Of a stretch of 60,678 bases of DNA, positions 48,698 to 57,070 are shown one piece after another. Position 1 is the first letter of the stretch. Every line of letters begins with the position of its first letter. A program made the translations under genes and the position numbers. The notes beneath the pieces were generated by a model that saw only the letters and a program-made list of their open reading frames with translations, made no database searches and was not told where the DNA came from. Origin of the DNA: Variovorax sp. CAN15 (lineage in GTDB: Bacteria > Pseudomonadota > Gammaproteobacteria > Burkholderiales > Burkholderiaceae_C); NCBI RefSeq assembly GCF_030462475.1, contig NZ_JASMRZ010000015.1, forward strand, positions 11,218 through 71,895. Reading direction: 5' to 3'.

Positions 48698-49626
48698 CGG
48701 CGCTCTTCTCTCACATAGGGTTGACCCAGCGCGCCGGGCTCTTCGTCGGCGCCGCGCCGCGAGAGCGCGACCCACACCATCACGCCCAGCGTCACCGCGT
48801 ACGGGGTCATCATCACGAAGTACTGCGGCAGCTGCACGCCGGCAGCGGCCAGCTGGGGAATCAGCGCCTCGATGCAGCCGAAGAGCAGCGCGCCGACGAG
48901 TGCCTTCCACGGCGACCAGCGCGCGAAGATCACCAGGCCCACCGCAATCCAGCCGCGCCCGCCGGTCATGCCCGCGATCCACAGCTTGGTGCTGACCACC
49001 GAGATGTAGGCACCCGCCAGCCCCACCAGCGCCGAGCCCGCGAGCACCGCCGCGAATCGCCATGCGGTCACGCGGATGCCGGCTGCGTCGGCCGCCTGCG
49101 GGTTCTCGCCCACGGCGCGCAGCCGCAGGCCGGCCGAGGTGCGCGCGAAGAACCACGCCACCGCGCCGAAGATCGGCAGCGTGAGCCACACCATCGCGTT
49201 CTGCTCGAAGAGCTTGCCCATGCCCGGCAGCAGCGAGAGCGGCCACAGCCCCATCGCGCCGATGCCCTCGGTCGCATGGTTGGTCCACTCGGCCATGGAG
49301 CCGACCAGCGCGGTGAGCCCCTGGCAGAAGAACACCAGCGCGAGCCCGGCGATCACCTGGTTCACGCGCAGCCAGATCACCATCACCGCGAACAGCACCG
49401 ACACCAGGCTTGCCGCCAGCATCGCGAGCACCAGCGACACGGCCGGCTGGCCGATGGCGATCTGCGCGCCGATGCCGGCCAGCGCGCCGACCAGCATCAG
49501 CCCCTCGGCACCGAGTGCCAGCACGCCCGCGCGCTCGCAGATGATGAGACCGAGCGCCGCGAGCGCATAGGGTACGGCGAAGTCGGGCGTGCTCGCCAAC
49601 CAGTTGAGGACGATGCCGCTGTTCAT
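48694..49626 (-). CDS. Nucleoside-type (BMP-family) ABC importer, permease 2
   Basis: The 310-residue permease has eight to nine helices in the branched-chain/ribose fold, with VLALGAEGLMLVGALAGIGA (35-54) and LRAVGENPQAADAAGIRVTA (about 165-184), the coupling loop seen in YufQ/BmpG-type proteins. ATGA overlaps join it to permease 1 and to the hydrolase. Known importers of this class carry nucleosides or nucleobases. Confidence 0.92.
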   Translation of the reverse strand: MNSGIVLNWLASTPDFAVPYALAALGLIICERAGVLALGAEGLMLVGALAGIGAQIAIGQPAVSLVLAMLAASLVSVLFAVMVIWLRVNQVIAGLALVFFCQGLTALVGSMAEWTNHATEGIGAMGLWPLSLLPGMGKLFEQNAMVWLTLPIFGAVAWFFARTSAGLRLRAVGENPQAADAAGIRVTAWRFAAVLAGSALVGLAGAYISVVSTKLWIAGMTGGRGWIAVGLVIFARWSPWKALVGALLFGCIEALIPQLAAAGVQLPQYFVMMTPYAVTLGVMVWVALSRRGADEEPGALGQPYVREERR

Positions 49627-50765
49627 GCCACAGCCTCCCCGCCCACGCGGCGCAGCCGGTGGCGGATGAAGAAGTCGCTCGACGCCACGCACACCACGAT
49701 CACCGCCTGGATCAGCTGCACCATCGAGAACGGCACCTGGTAGAACACCTGCAGGCTGCGGCCGGTGACGAAGAGCGCCGCCACCAGCAGCGCCACCACC
49801 GTGGCCGCCAGCGGGTTGTTGCGCGCGAGAAAGGCGATGAGAATGCCCGAGAAGCCGTAGCCCTGGTAGAAGGCCTGCGTGAGCCGGCCTTCCTGCCCCG
49901 CCGCCACCGCGAAACCCGCGAGCCCGGCCATCGCGCCCGACAGCAGCACCGCGCCGTAGATGGTGCGCCGCACCGGCACGCCGCTGGCATGCGCCACACG
50001 CGGGTTGGCGTCGACGAAGCGCAGGTACAGGCCCATGCGGCTCACGCTCGCCAGCCACCACGCCAGCAGCGCGACGACGCCCGCCAGCAGGATCGAGCTG
50101 CCGATGCCCGCGCCCAGCTCGGGCAGGCGCTCGAACACGCGGAACTGCGGCGAGTAGGGGAAGTTGTCCTTCGGGTCCTTCCAGCTGCCGTAGACCAGGT
50201 GCAGCAGGAAGTTGGCCGCCATGTAGTTGAGCATCAGCGTCGAGATGATCTCGTTCACGCCGAGCTTCAACTTGAGCCACGCGGGGCCCAGCACCCACAG
50301 CAGGCCGCAGCCGATGGCCGCGATGAACATCAGCGGCAGGCGCAGGTTCTCGGGGCCGATCTGCCACATCGAGATGGCGGTGGCGCCGATGGCGCCCCAG
50401 ATCATCTGGCCTTCGAGCCCGAGGTTCCAGAAGCGCGCGCGGAAGGCGACGCAGCCCGCGAGGCCGACGAGGATCATCGGCGCGGCCTGGAACAGCACGG
50501 CGCGGAAGTTCTGGCCGTCGAAGAAGGTCTGCATCACGAACTCGTTGGCGAGCTCGTCGGCCGGCACGCCCGCCGCGATGAGGATCGCCGCCGAGATGGC
50601 GAAGCCCGCGAGCAGCGCGGCCGCGAGGATCAGCGCCTGCCAGTGCCAGGCCATGTGCTGGCGGATCTCCAGTGCATAGCGGCGGCCGGCAAGCGGCTGG
50701 GGCTGTTGCGCCGCCTGTGTCTTGCGCGATGGGGCCATGTCGGCGGAGAGCGATGCTTCAGCCAT
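49623..50765 (-). CDS. Nucleoside-type (BMP-family) ABC importer, permease 1
   Basis: The 380-residue permease has a cytoplasmic leader (1-40), a large loop (about 195-220) and the motifs CVAFRARFWNLGLEGQMIWG (about 105-124) and DANPRVAHASGVPVRRTIYG, typical for YufP/BmpF-type subunits. Its start overlaps the ATPase stop by 8 bases and its stop overlaps permease 2 by 4. Confidence 0.92.
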   Translation of the reverse strand: MAEASLSADMAPSRKTQAAQQPQPLAGRRYALEIRQHMAWHWQALILAAALLAGFAISAAILIAAGVPADELANEFVMQTFFDGQNFRAVLFQAAPMILVGLAGCVAFRARFWNLGLEGQMIWGAIGATAISMWQIGPENLRLPLMFIAAIGCGLLWVLGPAWLKLKLGVNEIISTLMLNYMAANFLLHLVYGSWKDPKDNFPYSPQFRVFERLPELGAGIGSSILLAGVVALLAWWLASVSRMGLYLRFVDANPRVAHASGVPVRRTIYGAVLLSGAMAGLAGFAVAAGQEGRLTQAFYQGYGFSGILIAFLARNNPLAATVVALLVAALFVTGRSLQVFYQVPFSMVQLIQAVIVVCVASSDFFIRHRLRRVGGEAVA

Positions 50766-52284
50766 GGTCCACCATCGCCTGTCCGATGGCCTGGCGGTCG
50801 GCGGGCTGCGCGAACTCGCCGGCGATGCGCCCGCGCGTCATCACGCCCACGCGGTCCGCGAGCTGCAGCACCTCGTCGAGGTCCTCGCTGATGAGCAGCA
50901 CCGCCGCGCCGCTGTCGCGCGCGGCGCGCAGCCGCGCATGCACCTCGGCGCTGGCGCGCACGTCGAGCCCGCGGCTGGGGCTGTGCGCGAGCACCAGCGT
51001 GGGCGACTTGCCGAATTCGCGCGCCAGCACCAGCTTCTGCGCGTTGCCGCCCGAGAGCAGCGCGGCCTTCTGCGCAACCGAGCGCACGCCCTGCACGTCG
51101 AAGGCGCGCACCGCTTCCTGCGTGTCGCTCTGGATGCGGCTGCGGCGCAGCCGCCACACGGGGCCGTAGCGGCCGGTGTGCACGCGGCCGATGGCGTAGT
51201 TCTCGGCCACCGAGAGGCCGCCCGCGAGCGCGAGCCCGTAGCGGTCCGCCGGAATCGCGGCGATGCCGATGCCCCGGCGCACCGATGCGGCCATGGTCTT
51301 CAGGTCGCCGTGGCCTTCGAGCCGTATCTCGCCTTCGGTCGGCTCGCCCTGCAGGCCCATGATCGCGCCCGCCAGTTCGCCCTGTCCGTTGCCGCCCACG
51401 CCGGCCAGCCCGTAGATCTCGCCCGCATGCAGTTCGAGGTCGACGCCGTCGAGCACGCGGCGGCCCTCGGGCGATGCGGGCGTGCGCAGCCCGCGCACCG
51501 AAAGGCGCACCGGGCCGCGTGGCGCGGCCGGCGGCTGGAAGCCCTGCGCGGCGATCGACTCCCCCACCGTGAGCTTCACCAGCTCCGCGACAGAGGTTTC
51601 GCCGGGCTGCAGCGTGGCCACGGTGCGGCCGCCGCGCATCACCGTCACGCGGTCGGCGTAGGTCTTCACGTCGGCCATCTTGTGCGTGACCAGCACCACC
51701 GCCGCGCCTTTGCGCGCCAGCCCCTGCACCGTCTGCAGCAGGCGCGCGGCTTCCTGGTCGGTCAGCACGGCCGTGGGCTCGTCGAGGATCAGGATGCGCG
51801 CCCCAGCCAGCAGCACCTTGAGGATCTCCACGCGCTGCTGCTCGGCGACCGACAGCGCATCGACGCGCTTCGACGGATCGATGTCGAAGCCCAGCTCCGC
51901 CGCCTTGTTGCGGATGTCGCGCGTGATCTCGCGCAGCCGCTCGCCGTGGCTCTGGAACTCCGCCGACGCCGGTGCGGTGAGCAGGATGTTCTGCGCCACG
52001 GTGAAAGGCCGCACCAGCTTGAAATGCTGGTGGACCATGCCGATGCGGTGCTTCGCCGCGTCGCGCGGGCCGGCGAAGCGCACCGCGTTGTCGTCCACCA
52101 GCAGTTGCCCGGCCTCGGGCGCGTAGAGCCCGGCGGCGATGTTCATCAGCGAGGACTTGCCCGCGCCGTTCTCGCCCAGGAGCGCATGCACCTCGCCCCA
52201 GCGCGCGGAGAAGTGGGCATCGGTCAGCGCCGCGAAGCCGTCGAAGGACTTGCGTATGCCGGTGAGTTCGAGCGCATTGGGCAT
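50758..52284 (-). CDS. Nucleoside-type (BMP-family) ABC importer, double ATPase
   Basis: The 508-residue protein has two ABC domains. Domain 1 has Walker A GENGAGKSSL (about 38-47), signature-like LSVAEQQRVEILKVL and Walker B ILILDEPTAVLTD. Domain 2 has a degenerate P-loop (GVGGNGQGEL), signature LSGGNAQK and LVLAHSPSRGLDV, where the usual Asp-Glu of Walker B is replaced by His-Ser, typical of this class. It is 18 bases after the binding-protein gene. Confidence 0.92.
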   Translation of the reverse strand: MPNALELTGIRKSFDGFAALTDAHFSARWGEVHALLGENGAGKSSLMNIAAGLYAPEAGQLLVDDNAVRFAGPRDAAKHRIGMVHQHFKLVRPFTVAQNILLTAPASAEFQSHGERLREITRDIRNKAAELGFDIDPSKRVDALSVAEQQRVEILKVLLAGARILILDEPTAVLTDQEAARLLQTVQGLARKGAAVVLVTHKMADVKTYADRVTVMRGGRTVATLQPGETSVAELVKLTVGESIAAQGFQPPAAPRGPVRLSVRGLRTPASPEGRRVLDGVDLELHAGEIYGLAGVGGNGQGELAGAIMGLQGEPTEGEIRLEGHGDLKTMAASVRRGIGIAAIPADRYGLALAGGLSVAENYAIGRVHTGRYGPVWRLRRSRIQSDTQEAVRAFDVQGVRSVAQKAALLSGGNAQKLVLAREFGKSPTLVLAHSPSRGLDVRASAEVHARLRAARDSGAAVLLISEDLDEVLQLADRVGVMTRGRIAGEFAQPADRQAIGQAMVDHG

Positions 52285-52302
52285 GAGGTGCGTGGCTCCG
52301 GC

Positions 52303-53409
52303 TTACTTCTGCGTGACCACGCCCTTGACGAACCAGTCCATCTTCCAGAGGTCGGCGTCCGACAGCACCGCGCCCTTGGCCACGCGCTCCTTGCCGTCGC
52401 GGTCGGCGAGCGGGCCGGCGTAGATCTGCTTGCCCTTCATGATCGCGTCGCGCTCGGCGGTGATGAGGGCGGCCTTGTCCTTGGGCACGGCCGGGCCGAA
52501 GCCGGCGATGTCGGTGCCGCCGTCCTTCATCTCGATGAAGGCGCCGTAGGGCGCGGGCTTCCAGTTGCCGGCCATGATCTTCTTGAGTTCCGGCGTGAGG
52601 AAGCGGTCCCACACCCACACCGACGAGCACAGCGTGGCCTTGGGCGCGAACTGGCGCAGGTCGCGGTGGTGGCCGGTGCCGTACACGCCGCGCTCCTGCG
52701 CGACGATCTGCGGCGTGGGGCTGTCCACGTGCTGGCCGATCACGTCGGCGCCCTGGTCGATGAGCGCGGCCGCGGCGGCGCGCTCCTTCACCGGGTCGTT
52801 CCAGGCGCCGGTGTAGATCACGTTGACGGTGGCGTTCGGGTTCATCTTCTGCGCGCCGAGCGCGAAGGCGTTGATGGTCCAGTTCACCACGCCGAAGGGG
52901 TTGGCCGCGACGAAGCCCAGCTTGCCGGTCTTCGATGCCGCCCCGGCGGCCATGCCGCAGAGGTACTGGCTCTCGTAGGTGCGGCCGTAGAACGACTCGA
53001 GGTTGCTGCCGTTGGTGGTGCCCGAGCCGTTGAGGAAGGCCACGTCGGGGTACTTCGCGGCCAGGTCCTTGAAGCTGTCGGAGTAGCCGAAGGCGGTGCC
53101 GATCACGATGTTGGCGCCGCGCTGGATGAACTTCTCCGCAGCGGGCTTGATGGCCGAGGCGTCCTCGGGCACGTTCTCCACGAACTGGATCTTCTGGCCG
53201 ATCTCCTTTTCGATCTTCACGCGGGCCTCGTCGAAGGCCTGCGTCCAGCCGCCGTCGTTCTTCGGGCCGAAGTAGAGCATCGCGATCTTCGGCTTGTCCT
53301 TCAGAGTGAAGCCGTCGGCGGCGGCAGCGGGCAGCGTGGTGAAGGACGCGCCTGCGGCCGCGATGGTCATCGCGAAGCCCAGGCCGGGAGTGAGGGTGCG
53401 CAACTGCAT
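52303..53409 (-). CDS. BMP-family ABC binding protein (nucleoside/nucleobase type)
   Basis: The 368-residue protein has a signal peptide (about 1-31) and the PnrA/Bmp fold: KIAMLYFGPKNDGGWTQAFD (40-59), VIGTAFGYSDSFKDLAAKYP, QYLCGMAAGAASKTGKLGFV and DVIGQHVDSPTPQIVAQERG. PnrA-type proteins bind purine or pyrimidine nucleosides. It lacks a lipobox, so it is a free periplasmic protein. It lies 78 bases after the VOC gene; no own promoter is clear. With rutG missing next door, this system is the best candidate for pyrimidine entry. Confidence 0.9.
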   Translation of the reverse strand: MQLRTLTPGLGFAMTIAAAGASFTTLPAAAADGFTLKDKPKIAMLYFGPKNDGGWTQAFDEARVKIEKEIGQKIQFVENVPEDASAIKPAAEKFIQRGANIVIGTAFGYSDSFKDLAAKYPDVAFLNGSGTTNGSNLESFYGRTYESQYLCGMAAGAASKTGKLGFVAANPFGVVNWTINAFALGAQKMNPNATVNVIYTGAWNDPVKERAAAAALIDQGADVIGQHVDSPTPQIVAQERGVYGTGHHRDLRQFAPKATLCSSVWVWDRFLTPELKKIMAGNWKPAPYGAFIEMKDGGTDIAGFGPAVPKDKAALITAERDAIMKGKQIYAGPLADRDGKERVAKGAVLSDADLWKMDWFVKGVVTQK

Positions 53410-53487
53410 GGAACTACCTTTGAAGGGAGGCGTTAAAGAAGGGAAGCGGGAAGGGGAAAGAGAGAGCAGCGAGCGGCGCGGTGCGCG

Positions 53488-53874
53488 TCACATCATGAAG
53501 TTGATGCGGAACACGTTGCCCTCGGGATCGAGCAGCACCGACTGGTACCAGTTGTAATAGGTGACGTAGGGCGGCTTGACGAGCGTGGCGCCGGCTTCGA
53601 GCGCGAGGGGCACCATGCGGTCGACGTCGGCCTGGCTGTCGACGTCGATGTTCAGCAAAAACTTCACGCCGCGCGTGTCAGAGAACTCGCTCAGGTGCAG
53701 CAGCTCGTAGGCATCGAGCGCGTTGAAGCCAAGGCTCGACTTGCCGGTGTCCAGCCCGCGGAAGATGGGCGAGCGGATCGCCTCGATCTCTGTGAAGCCG
53801 AACACGCGCTGGTAGAAGCCGCTGAGCGCGACCACGTCCTTCGCGAAGACGTTGACGTAGGACAGGTGGGCCAT
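53488..53874 (-). CDS. VOC-family (glyoxalase/dioxygenase fold) protein
   Basis: The 128-residue protein has the two beta-alpha-beta-beta-beta modules of the VOC fold: LSYVNVFAKDVVALSGFYQR (3-22) and YYNWYQSVLLDPEGNVFRIN (about 106-125). His4 of the usual first metal site is replaced (MAHLSYVN has only one His) and the last metal Glu is not obvious (NVFRINFMM), so metal binding is uncertain. It starts 4 bases after the stop of dioxygenase 2. Its role might be an isomerase, a lyase, or an accessory to the oxygenase. Confidence 0.82.
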   Translation of the reverse strand: MAHLSYVNVFAKDVVALSGFYQRVFGFTEIEAIRSPIFRGLDTGKSSLGFNALDAYELLHLSEFSDTRGVKFLLNIDVDSQADVDRMVPLALEAGATLVKPPYVTYYNWYQSVLLDPEGNVFRINFMM

Positions 53875-53878
53875 GCGT

Positions 53879-54880
53879 TCAGGCCGTCACTTTGGTGCCG
53901 CCGAAGGTCGTCTGCTTGACGAACTTCGAGGTGAGGTGATCGCCCGAGGAAATGGGTGCGTACTTCGGCTCTTCGCCCGGCGCGAGGCAGCTCGGCAGGC
54001 ACTCGACCATCGCGTCGTAGTTCGGCTGGTGGAAGAACACCAGCGACTGGCGGCGGTTGATGCTCGCCACCTCGAAGGGCGGGTTGATCACACGGTGCAG
54101 CGTGGACACCCACTGGTCGTTGGTCCACTGCATCATGAGGTCGGCGATGTTGACCACCAGGCCACCCTCGACCTGCGGCACGTCCACCCACTGGCCGGCC
54201 TTGTTGAACACCTGCAGGCCCTTGTCGTCGGGCAGCACGATGGTGAGGCTGCCGTAGTCGCTGTGCGCGCCCGCGCGCAGCTGGCCGGGCAGCGGCTGCT
54301 CGCGCTGCGGCGGATAGCTCAGCACGCGGAACATGCTGATGTGCTTGTCGATCTTGTCGTCGAAGAAGGTCTCGGGCAGCGAGAGGCCGAGCGCGAAGAC
54401 GCGCATCAGCGAGCGCGAGAGATCGCTCATCGCCTCGAAGTAGCCCTCGTACGCTTCCTTGAAGCCCTCGATGGGCGGCCAGCTGTTGGGCTCGAAGTGC
54501 GGGCCGGCGGCGGGGCCGCGGTGGTAGTCGTCGTCGGGCACGTTCGAGGGGCCGATGGAGAAAGACTCCTTCAGGTCGCCGGGCGCGGCCTCCTCGAGGC
54601 TGTAGGAGAGGCCTTCCTCGCCTACCGCGCTGTAGCCGCGCACGGCGTCCTCGCGCGGGCGGTCGACCTTGCGCTTCTCGGCCAGCGGCATGTCGAAGAA
54701 CCTGCGCGAGAGCGAGGACACGCGCGAGATCAGCTCCGGCGAGATGCCGTGGTTGGTGATGACGAGGAAGCCGATGCTGCGGCAGGCTTCGTCGACTTTC
54801 TTCGCGACCTCGGCCTTGCCTTCGGCGGTGCCGGCGAAGTAGGGCGCGAGATCGATGATGGGCACGGACAGCAGGGTCAT
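53879..54880 (-). CDS. Fe(II)/2-oxoglutarate dioxygenase, IPNS-like (dioxygenase 2)
   Basis: The 333-residue enzyme has the non-haem dioxygenase N-domain (SVPIIDLAPYF, GFLVITNHGIS). The C-domain has iron ligands His206 and Asp208 (GAHSDYGSL) and His262 (STLHRVINPP), and 2-oxoglutarate-binding Arg277-Ser279 (RRQSLVFF). The family includes the eukaryotic thymine-7-hydroxylases. The ATG at 54880 has GAGGAA upstream. It is the first gene of a 12-gene run and sits 35 bases after a perfect sigma-54 promoter with an adjoining RutR-like box, which ties it to pyrimidine control. A thymine- or methylpyrimidine-hydroxylating role is an inference only. Confidence 0.9.
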   Translation of the reverse strand: MTLLSVPIIDLAPYFAGTAEGKAEVAKKVDEACRSIGFLVITNHGISPELISRVSSLSRRFFDMPLAEKRKVDRPREDAVRGYSAVGEEGLSYSLEEAAPGDLKESFSIGPSNVPDDDYHRGPAAGPHFEPNSWPPIEGFKEAYEGYFEAMSDLSRSLMRVFALGLSLPETFFDDKIDKHISMFRVLSYPPQREQPLPGQLRAGAHSDYGSLTIVLPDDKGLQVFNKAGQWVDVPQVEGGLVVNIADLMMQWTNDQWVSTLHRVINPPFEVASINRRQSLVFFHQPNYDAMVECLPSCLAPGEEPKYAPISSGDHLTSKFVKQTTFGGTKVTA

Positions 54881-54914
54881 GGCAGGTTCCTCATGCTTGG
54901 CATGCCTTTCGCCA

Positions 54915-54930
54915 TGCAACGTCTGTGCCA
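54915..54930 (-). promoter_or_regulatory. Sigma-54 promoter of the dioxygenase/ABC run
   Basis: On the minus strand: TGGCACAGACGTTGCA. It agrees with TGGCACR-N4-TTGCW at every fixed position, with the GG and GC elements at correct spacing. It lies 35 bases upstream of the start of dioxygenase 2. No enhancer site could be named with confidence. Confidence 0.8.
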
Positions 54931-54931
54931 G

Positions 54932-54948
54932 TTGGACCAAATGGACAA
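54932..54948. promoter_or_regulatory. RutR-like operator beside the dioxygenase promoter
   Basis: Read on the minus strand: TTGTCCATTTGGTCCAA, differing by one base from the box before rutA (60329-60345) and close to the E. coli RutR consensus TTGACCA-N2-TGGTCAA. It directly abuts the -24 element (54930) and lies 141 bases before rutR, so it could also serve rutR. Confidence 0.75.
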
Positions 54949-55089
54949 ACAGCATCCTTCGCGTCAGCATGGTGCGCAGGAATGCGTTGCGAAGGCGGTC
55001 GCGGCGCAAGGCGATGCACCGTGGCCTTACAGTGGTGCGCCGTTTGCCGTTTGCCGATTCACGATCAGATCAATCAAGAGCGAGGGAAG

Positions 55090-55794
55090 ATGCCGAAGAC
55101 AAAAGCGCTGGCTGCGAATGCCGGCAAGGAGAGCCCGGCGCGCAAGCGCGCGAAGCCCGCGGTGCGAAGCGCGTCCGCAGTGAACCGCCGGTTGCGCCAG
55201 ATAGAGGACAAGCGCAGCGCGATCCTCGGCGCCGCGCTGGGGCTGTTCTCGCGCTTCGGCCTGCACGGCACCTCCATCGACCAGGTGGCCGCGCGCGCCG
55301 ACGTGTCGAAGAGCAACCTGCTCTATTACTTCGCGAACAAGGAAGAGCTTTACGTCAACGTGCTGCGCGACCTGCTCGCGCTGTGGCTCGAACCGCTGCG
55401 CGGCTTCAGCGCCGAGCAGGACCCGGCCGAGGCCATCGGCGACTACATCCGCCGCAAGCTGGTGGTTTCGCGCGACAGGCCCGATGCATCGCGGCTCTTC
55501 TGCCTGGAGATGATCCAGGGCGCGCCGCTGCTGCGCGACGAGCTGGACCGCGAACTGCGCACGCTGGTGGAGAAGAAATCGGAAGTGATCCGTGCGTGGA
55601 TCGAGGCGGGCAAGCTGGCGCCGGTCGATCCGCACCATCTCATCTTCGCGCTGTGGGCGATGACGCAGCACTACGCGGACTTCGGGGTGCAGGTGCAGGC
55701 GCTGTCGGGGCACACGCTGGAGGACGAAGGGTTCTTCGAGCAGACCGTCGAGAACGTGCAGCGAATCGTTCTTCAGGGCATCACGCCGCGCTGA
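55090..55794 (+). CDS. rutR: TetR-family regulator of pyrimidine use
   Basis: The 234-residue protein has a basic leader, then a TetR helix-turn-helix (about 40-87, with FGLHGTSIDQVAARADVSKS and NLLYYFANKEELYVNVL) and the RutR-type ligand domain (LFCLEMIQGAPLLRDELDRE, ALWAMTQHYADFGVQVQALS). RutR binds uracil or thymine and releases DNA in E. coli. The ATG at 55090 is preceded by GAGGGAAG. It lies between the dioxygenase run (divergent) and the rut operon (convergent). RutR-like boxes at 54932-54948 and 60329-60345 are its presumed sites. Confidence 0.92.
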   Translation: MPKTKALAANAGKESPARKRAKPAVRSASAVNRRLRQIEDKRSAILGAALGLFSRFGLHGTSIDQVAARADVSKSNLLYYFANKEELYVNVLRDLLALWLEPLRGFSAEQDPAEAIGDYIRRKLVVSRDRPDASRLFCLEMIQGAPLLRDELDRELRTLVEKKSEVIRAWIEAGKLAPVDPHHLIFALWAMTQHYADFGVQVQALSGHTLEDEGFFEQTVENVQRIVLQGITPR

Positions 55795-55797
55795 GCC

Positions 55798-55895
55798 TTG
55801 CCTTGCTGGAGGGGTGGGGTGGGGGCAAGCAGCGTGTCCATCGAGCGCTCTGCCTGCCCCCATCCCAGCCTTCCCCCAAAGGGGGAAGGAGCAAA
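55798..55895. repeat. REP-like repeat pair between rutR and rutF
   Basis: The right half CCCCCATCCCAGCC with TTCCCCCAAAGGGGGAAGGA (55857-55892) is intact; the left half (GGAGGGGTGGGGTGGGGGCA, 55808-55827) has lost its own stem. It lies between convergent genes and may end transcription from both sides. Confidence 0.8.
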
Positions 55896-55901
55896 GACGG
55901 G

Positions 55902-56459
55902 TCAGTGCTGCGGCGGCGCGGCGATCTCGTGATACCGCCGGTCGAAGTAGATCAGCCCCTGCGCCGCACCCCCGATGGCGATGGAGACGGCCTCGCAAAA
56001 AAGAACATCGTGCGTGCCCGCGCTCGTCGCGTGCACCACGCGGCAATCGAAGGACACGGCCGCGTCGTCGAGCATCGGTGAGCCGGTGGTCTTGCTGCTC
56101 CAGCGCGCGGCGGCGAAGCGCTCGTCCATCGGCGTCTTGCCGCCGAATAGCGCAGACAGCGACTGGTGCCCCGCGGCCAGCACGTTCACGCACAGCACGC
56201 CGTTGGCCTTGAACGCCGGATACACCGAGGCCGAGCGGTTCAGGCACACCAGCAGCGTCGGCGGTTCGTCGGTCACGCTGCACACCGCCGATGCGGTGAA
56301 GCCGGCCCGGCCGGCCGGGCCGTCGGTGGTGATGATGTTCACCGCCGCGCCCAGCCGTGCCATCGCGTTGCGGTAGTCGGCCTTCTGCAGGCCCTGCGCC
56401 AGCACGGCGGGATTCGGTGACGGTGAAGCGGGGGGCGGGGCCATGGCGTTCTGCAGCAT
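55902..56459 (-). CDS. rutF: Flavin reductase of the Rut pathway
   Basis: The 185-residue protein is a short-chain flavin reductase: [20 protein letters not shown] (28-47), [20 protein letters not shown] (50-69), [19 protein letters not shown], and [12 protein letters not shown]. It supplies reduced FMN to the RutA oxygenase. The ATG at 56459 follows AAGGAG by 9 bases. It is the last gene of the rut operon, 14 bases after rutE. Confidence 0.92.
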   Translation of the reverse strand: MLQNAMAPPPASPSPNPAVLAQGLQKADYRNAMARLGAAVNIITTDGPAGRAGFTASAVCSVTDEPPTLLVCLNRSASVYPAFKANGVLCVNVLAAGHQSLSALFGGKTPMDERFAAARWSSKTTGSPMLDDAAVSFDCRVVHATSAGTHDVLFCEAVSIAIGGAAQGLIYFDRRYHEIAAPPQH

Positions 56460-56473
56460 CTCGAGTGACTCCT

Positions 56474-57070
56474 TCAGGCCAGCAGGCAGGCCTCGTCGAA
56501 GGACAGCCGCGGCAGGCGGCCGAACACCTTCGACGCATCGCCGTGGCCGAGGTTGATGAGGAAGTTGACGGTCCAGTCGGTGCCCTCGAAGAAGGCCTCG
56601 TCGACCTTCGCCTTGTCGAAGCCCGACATCGGGCCGGCGTCGAGCCCCACCGCGCGCGCCGCGAGCAGCAGGTAGCCCGCCTGCAGGCTGGCGTTGCGAA
56701 AAGCTGTCTCGTGCGCGGCCTCGGGGCTGCCGGTGAACCAGCTGCGCGCATCGGCGTGCGGGAACAGCGTGGGCAGCCTGTCGTAGAACTTGCGGTCCCA
56801 CGCGGCGATGACGGTGACGGGCGCGGCCATGGTCTTGTCGAGGTTGCCCTTGGAGAGCGCGGGCGCGAGGCGCTGCTTGCCTTCGGGCGTGCGCACGAAG
56901 ACGAAGCGTGCGGGCGAGCAGTTGGCCGAGGTGGGGCCCAGGCTCGCGAGCGCGTAGACCTGCTTCAGCTGGGCATCGGTGACGGGTTCGTCGGTCCAGC
57001 CGTTGTGGCTGCGCGCGCCGGTGAAGAGCAGCGAGAGCGCGGCGTCGTCGAGGGTATTGGTGGAGGTCAT
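56474..57070 (-). CDS. rutE: Malonic semialdehyde reductase (nitroreductase family)
   Basis: The 198-residue nitroreductase-fold protein has [20 protein letters not shown] (16-35), [20 protein letters not shown] (49-68), [20 protein letters not shown] and [20 protein letters not shown] (about 169-188), matching RutE. It reduces malonic semialdehyde to 3-hydroxypropionate. The start overlaps the rutD stop (ATGA). Confidence 0.93.
   Translation of the reverse strand: MTSTNTLDDAALSLLFTGARSHNGWTDEPVTDAQLKQVYALASLGPTSANCSPARFVFVRTPEGKQRLAPALSKGNLDKTMAAPVTVIAAWDRKFYDRLPTLFPHADARSWFTGSPEAAHETAFRNASLQAGYLLLAARAVGLDAGPMSGFDKAKVDEAFFEGTDWTVNFLINLGHGDASKVFGRLPRLSFDEACLLA

Noticed and set aside
50722..53436. 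Plus-strand frame of about 900 codons opposite the ABC genes
   Set aside because: Antisense shadow of a conserved double ATPase and binding protein; no domain visible.
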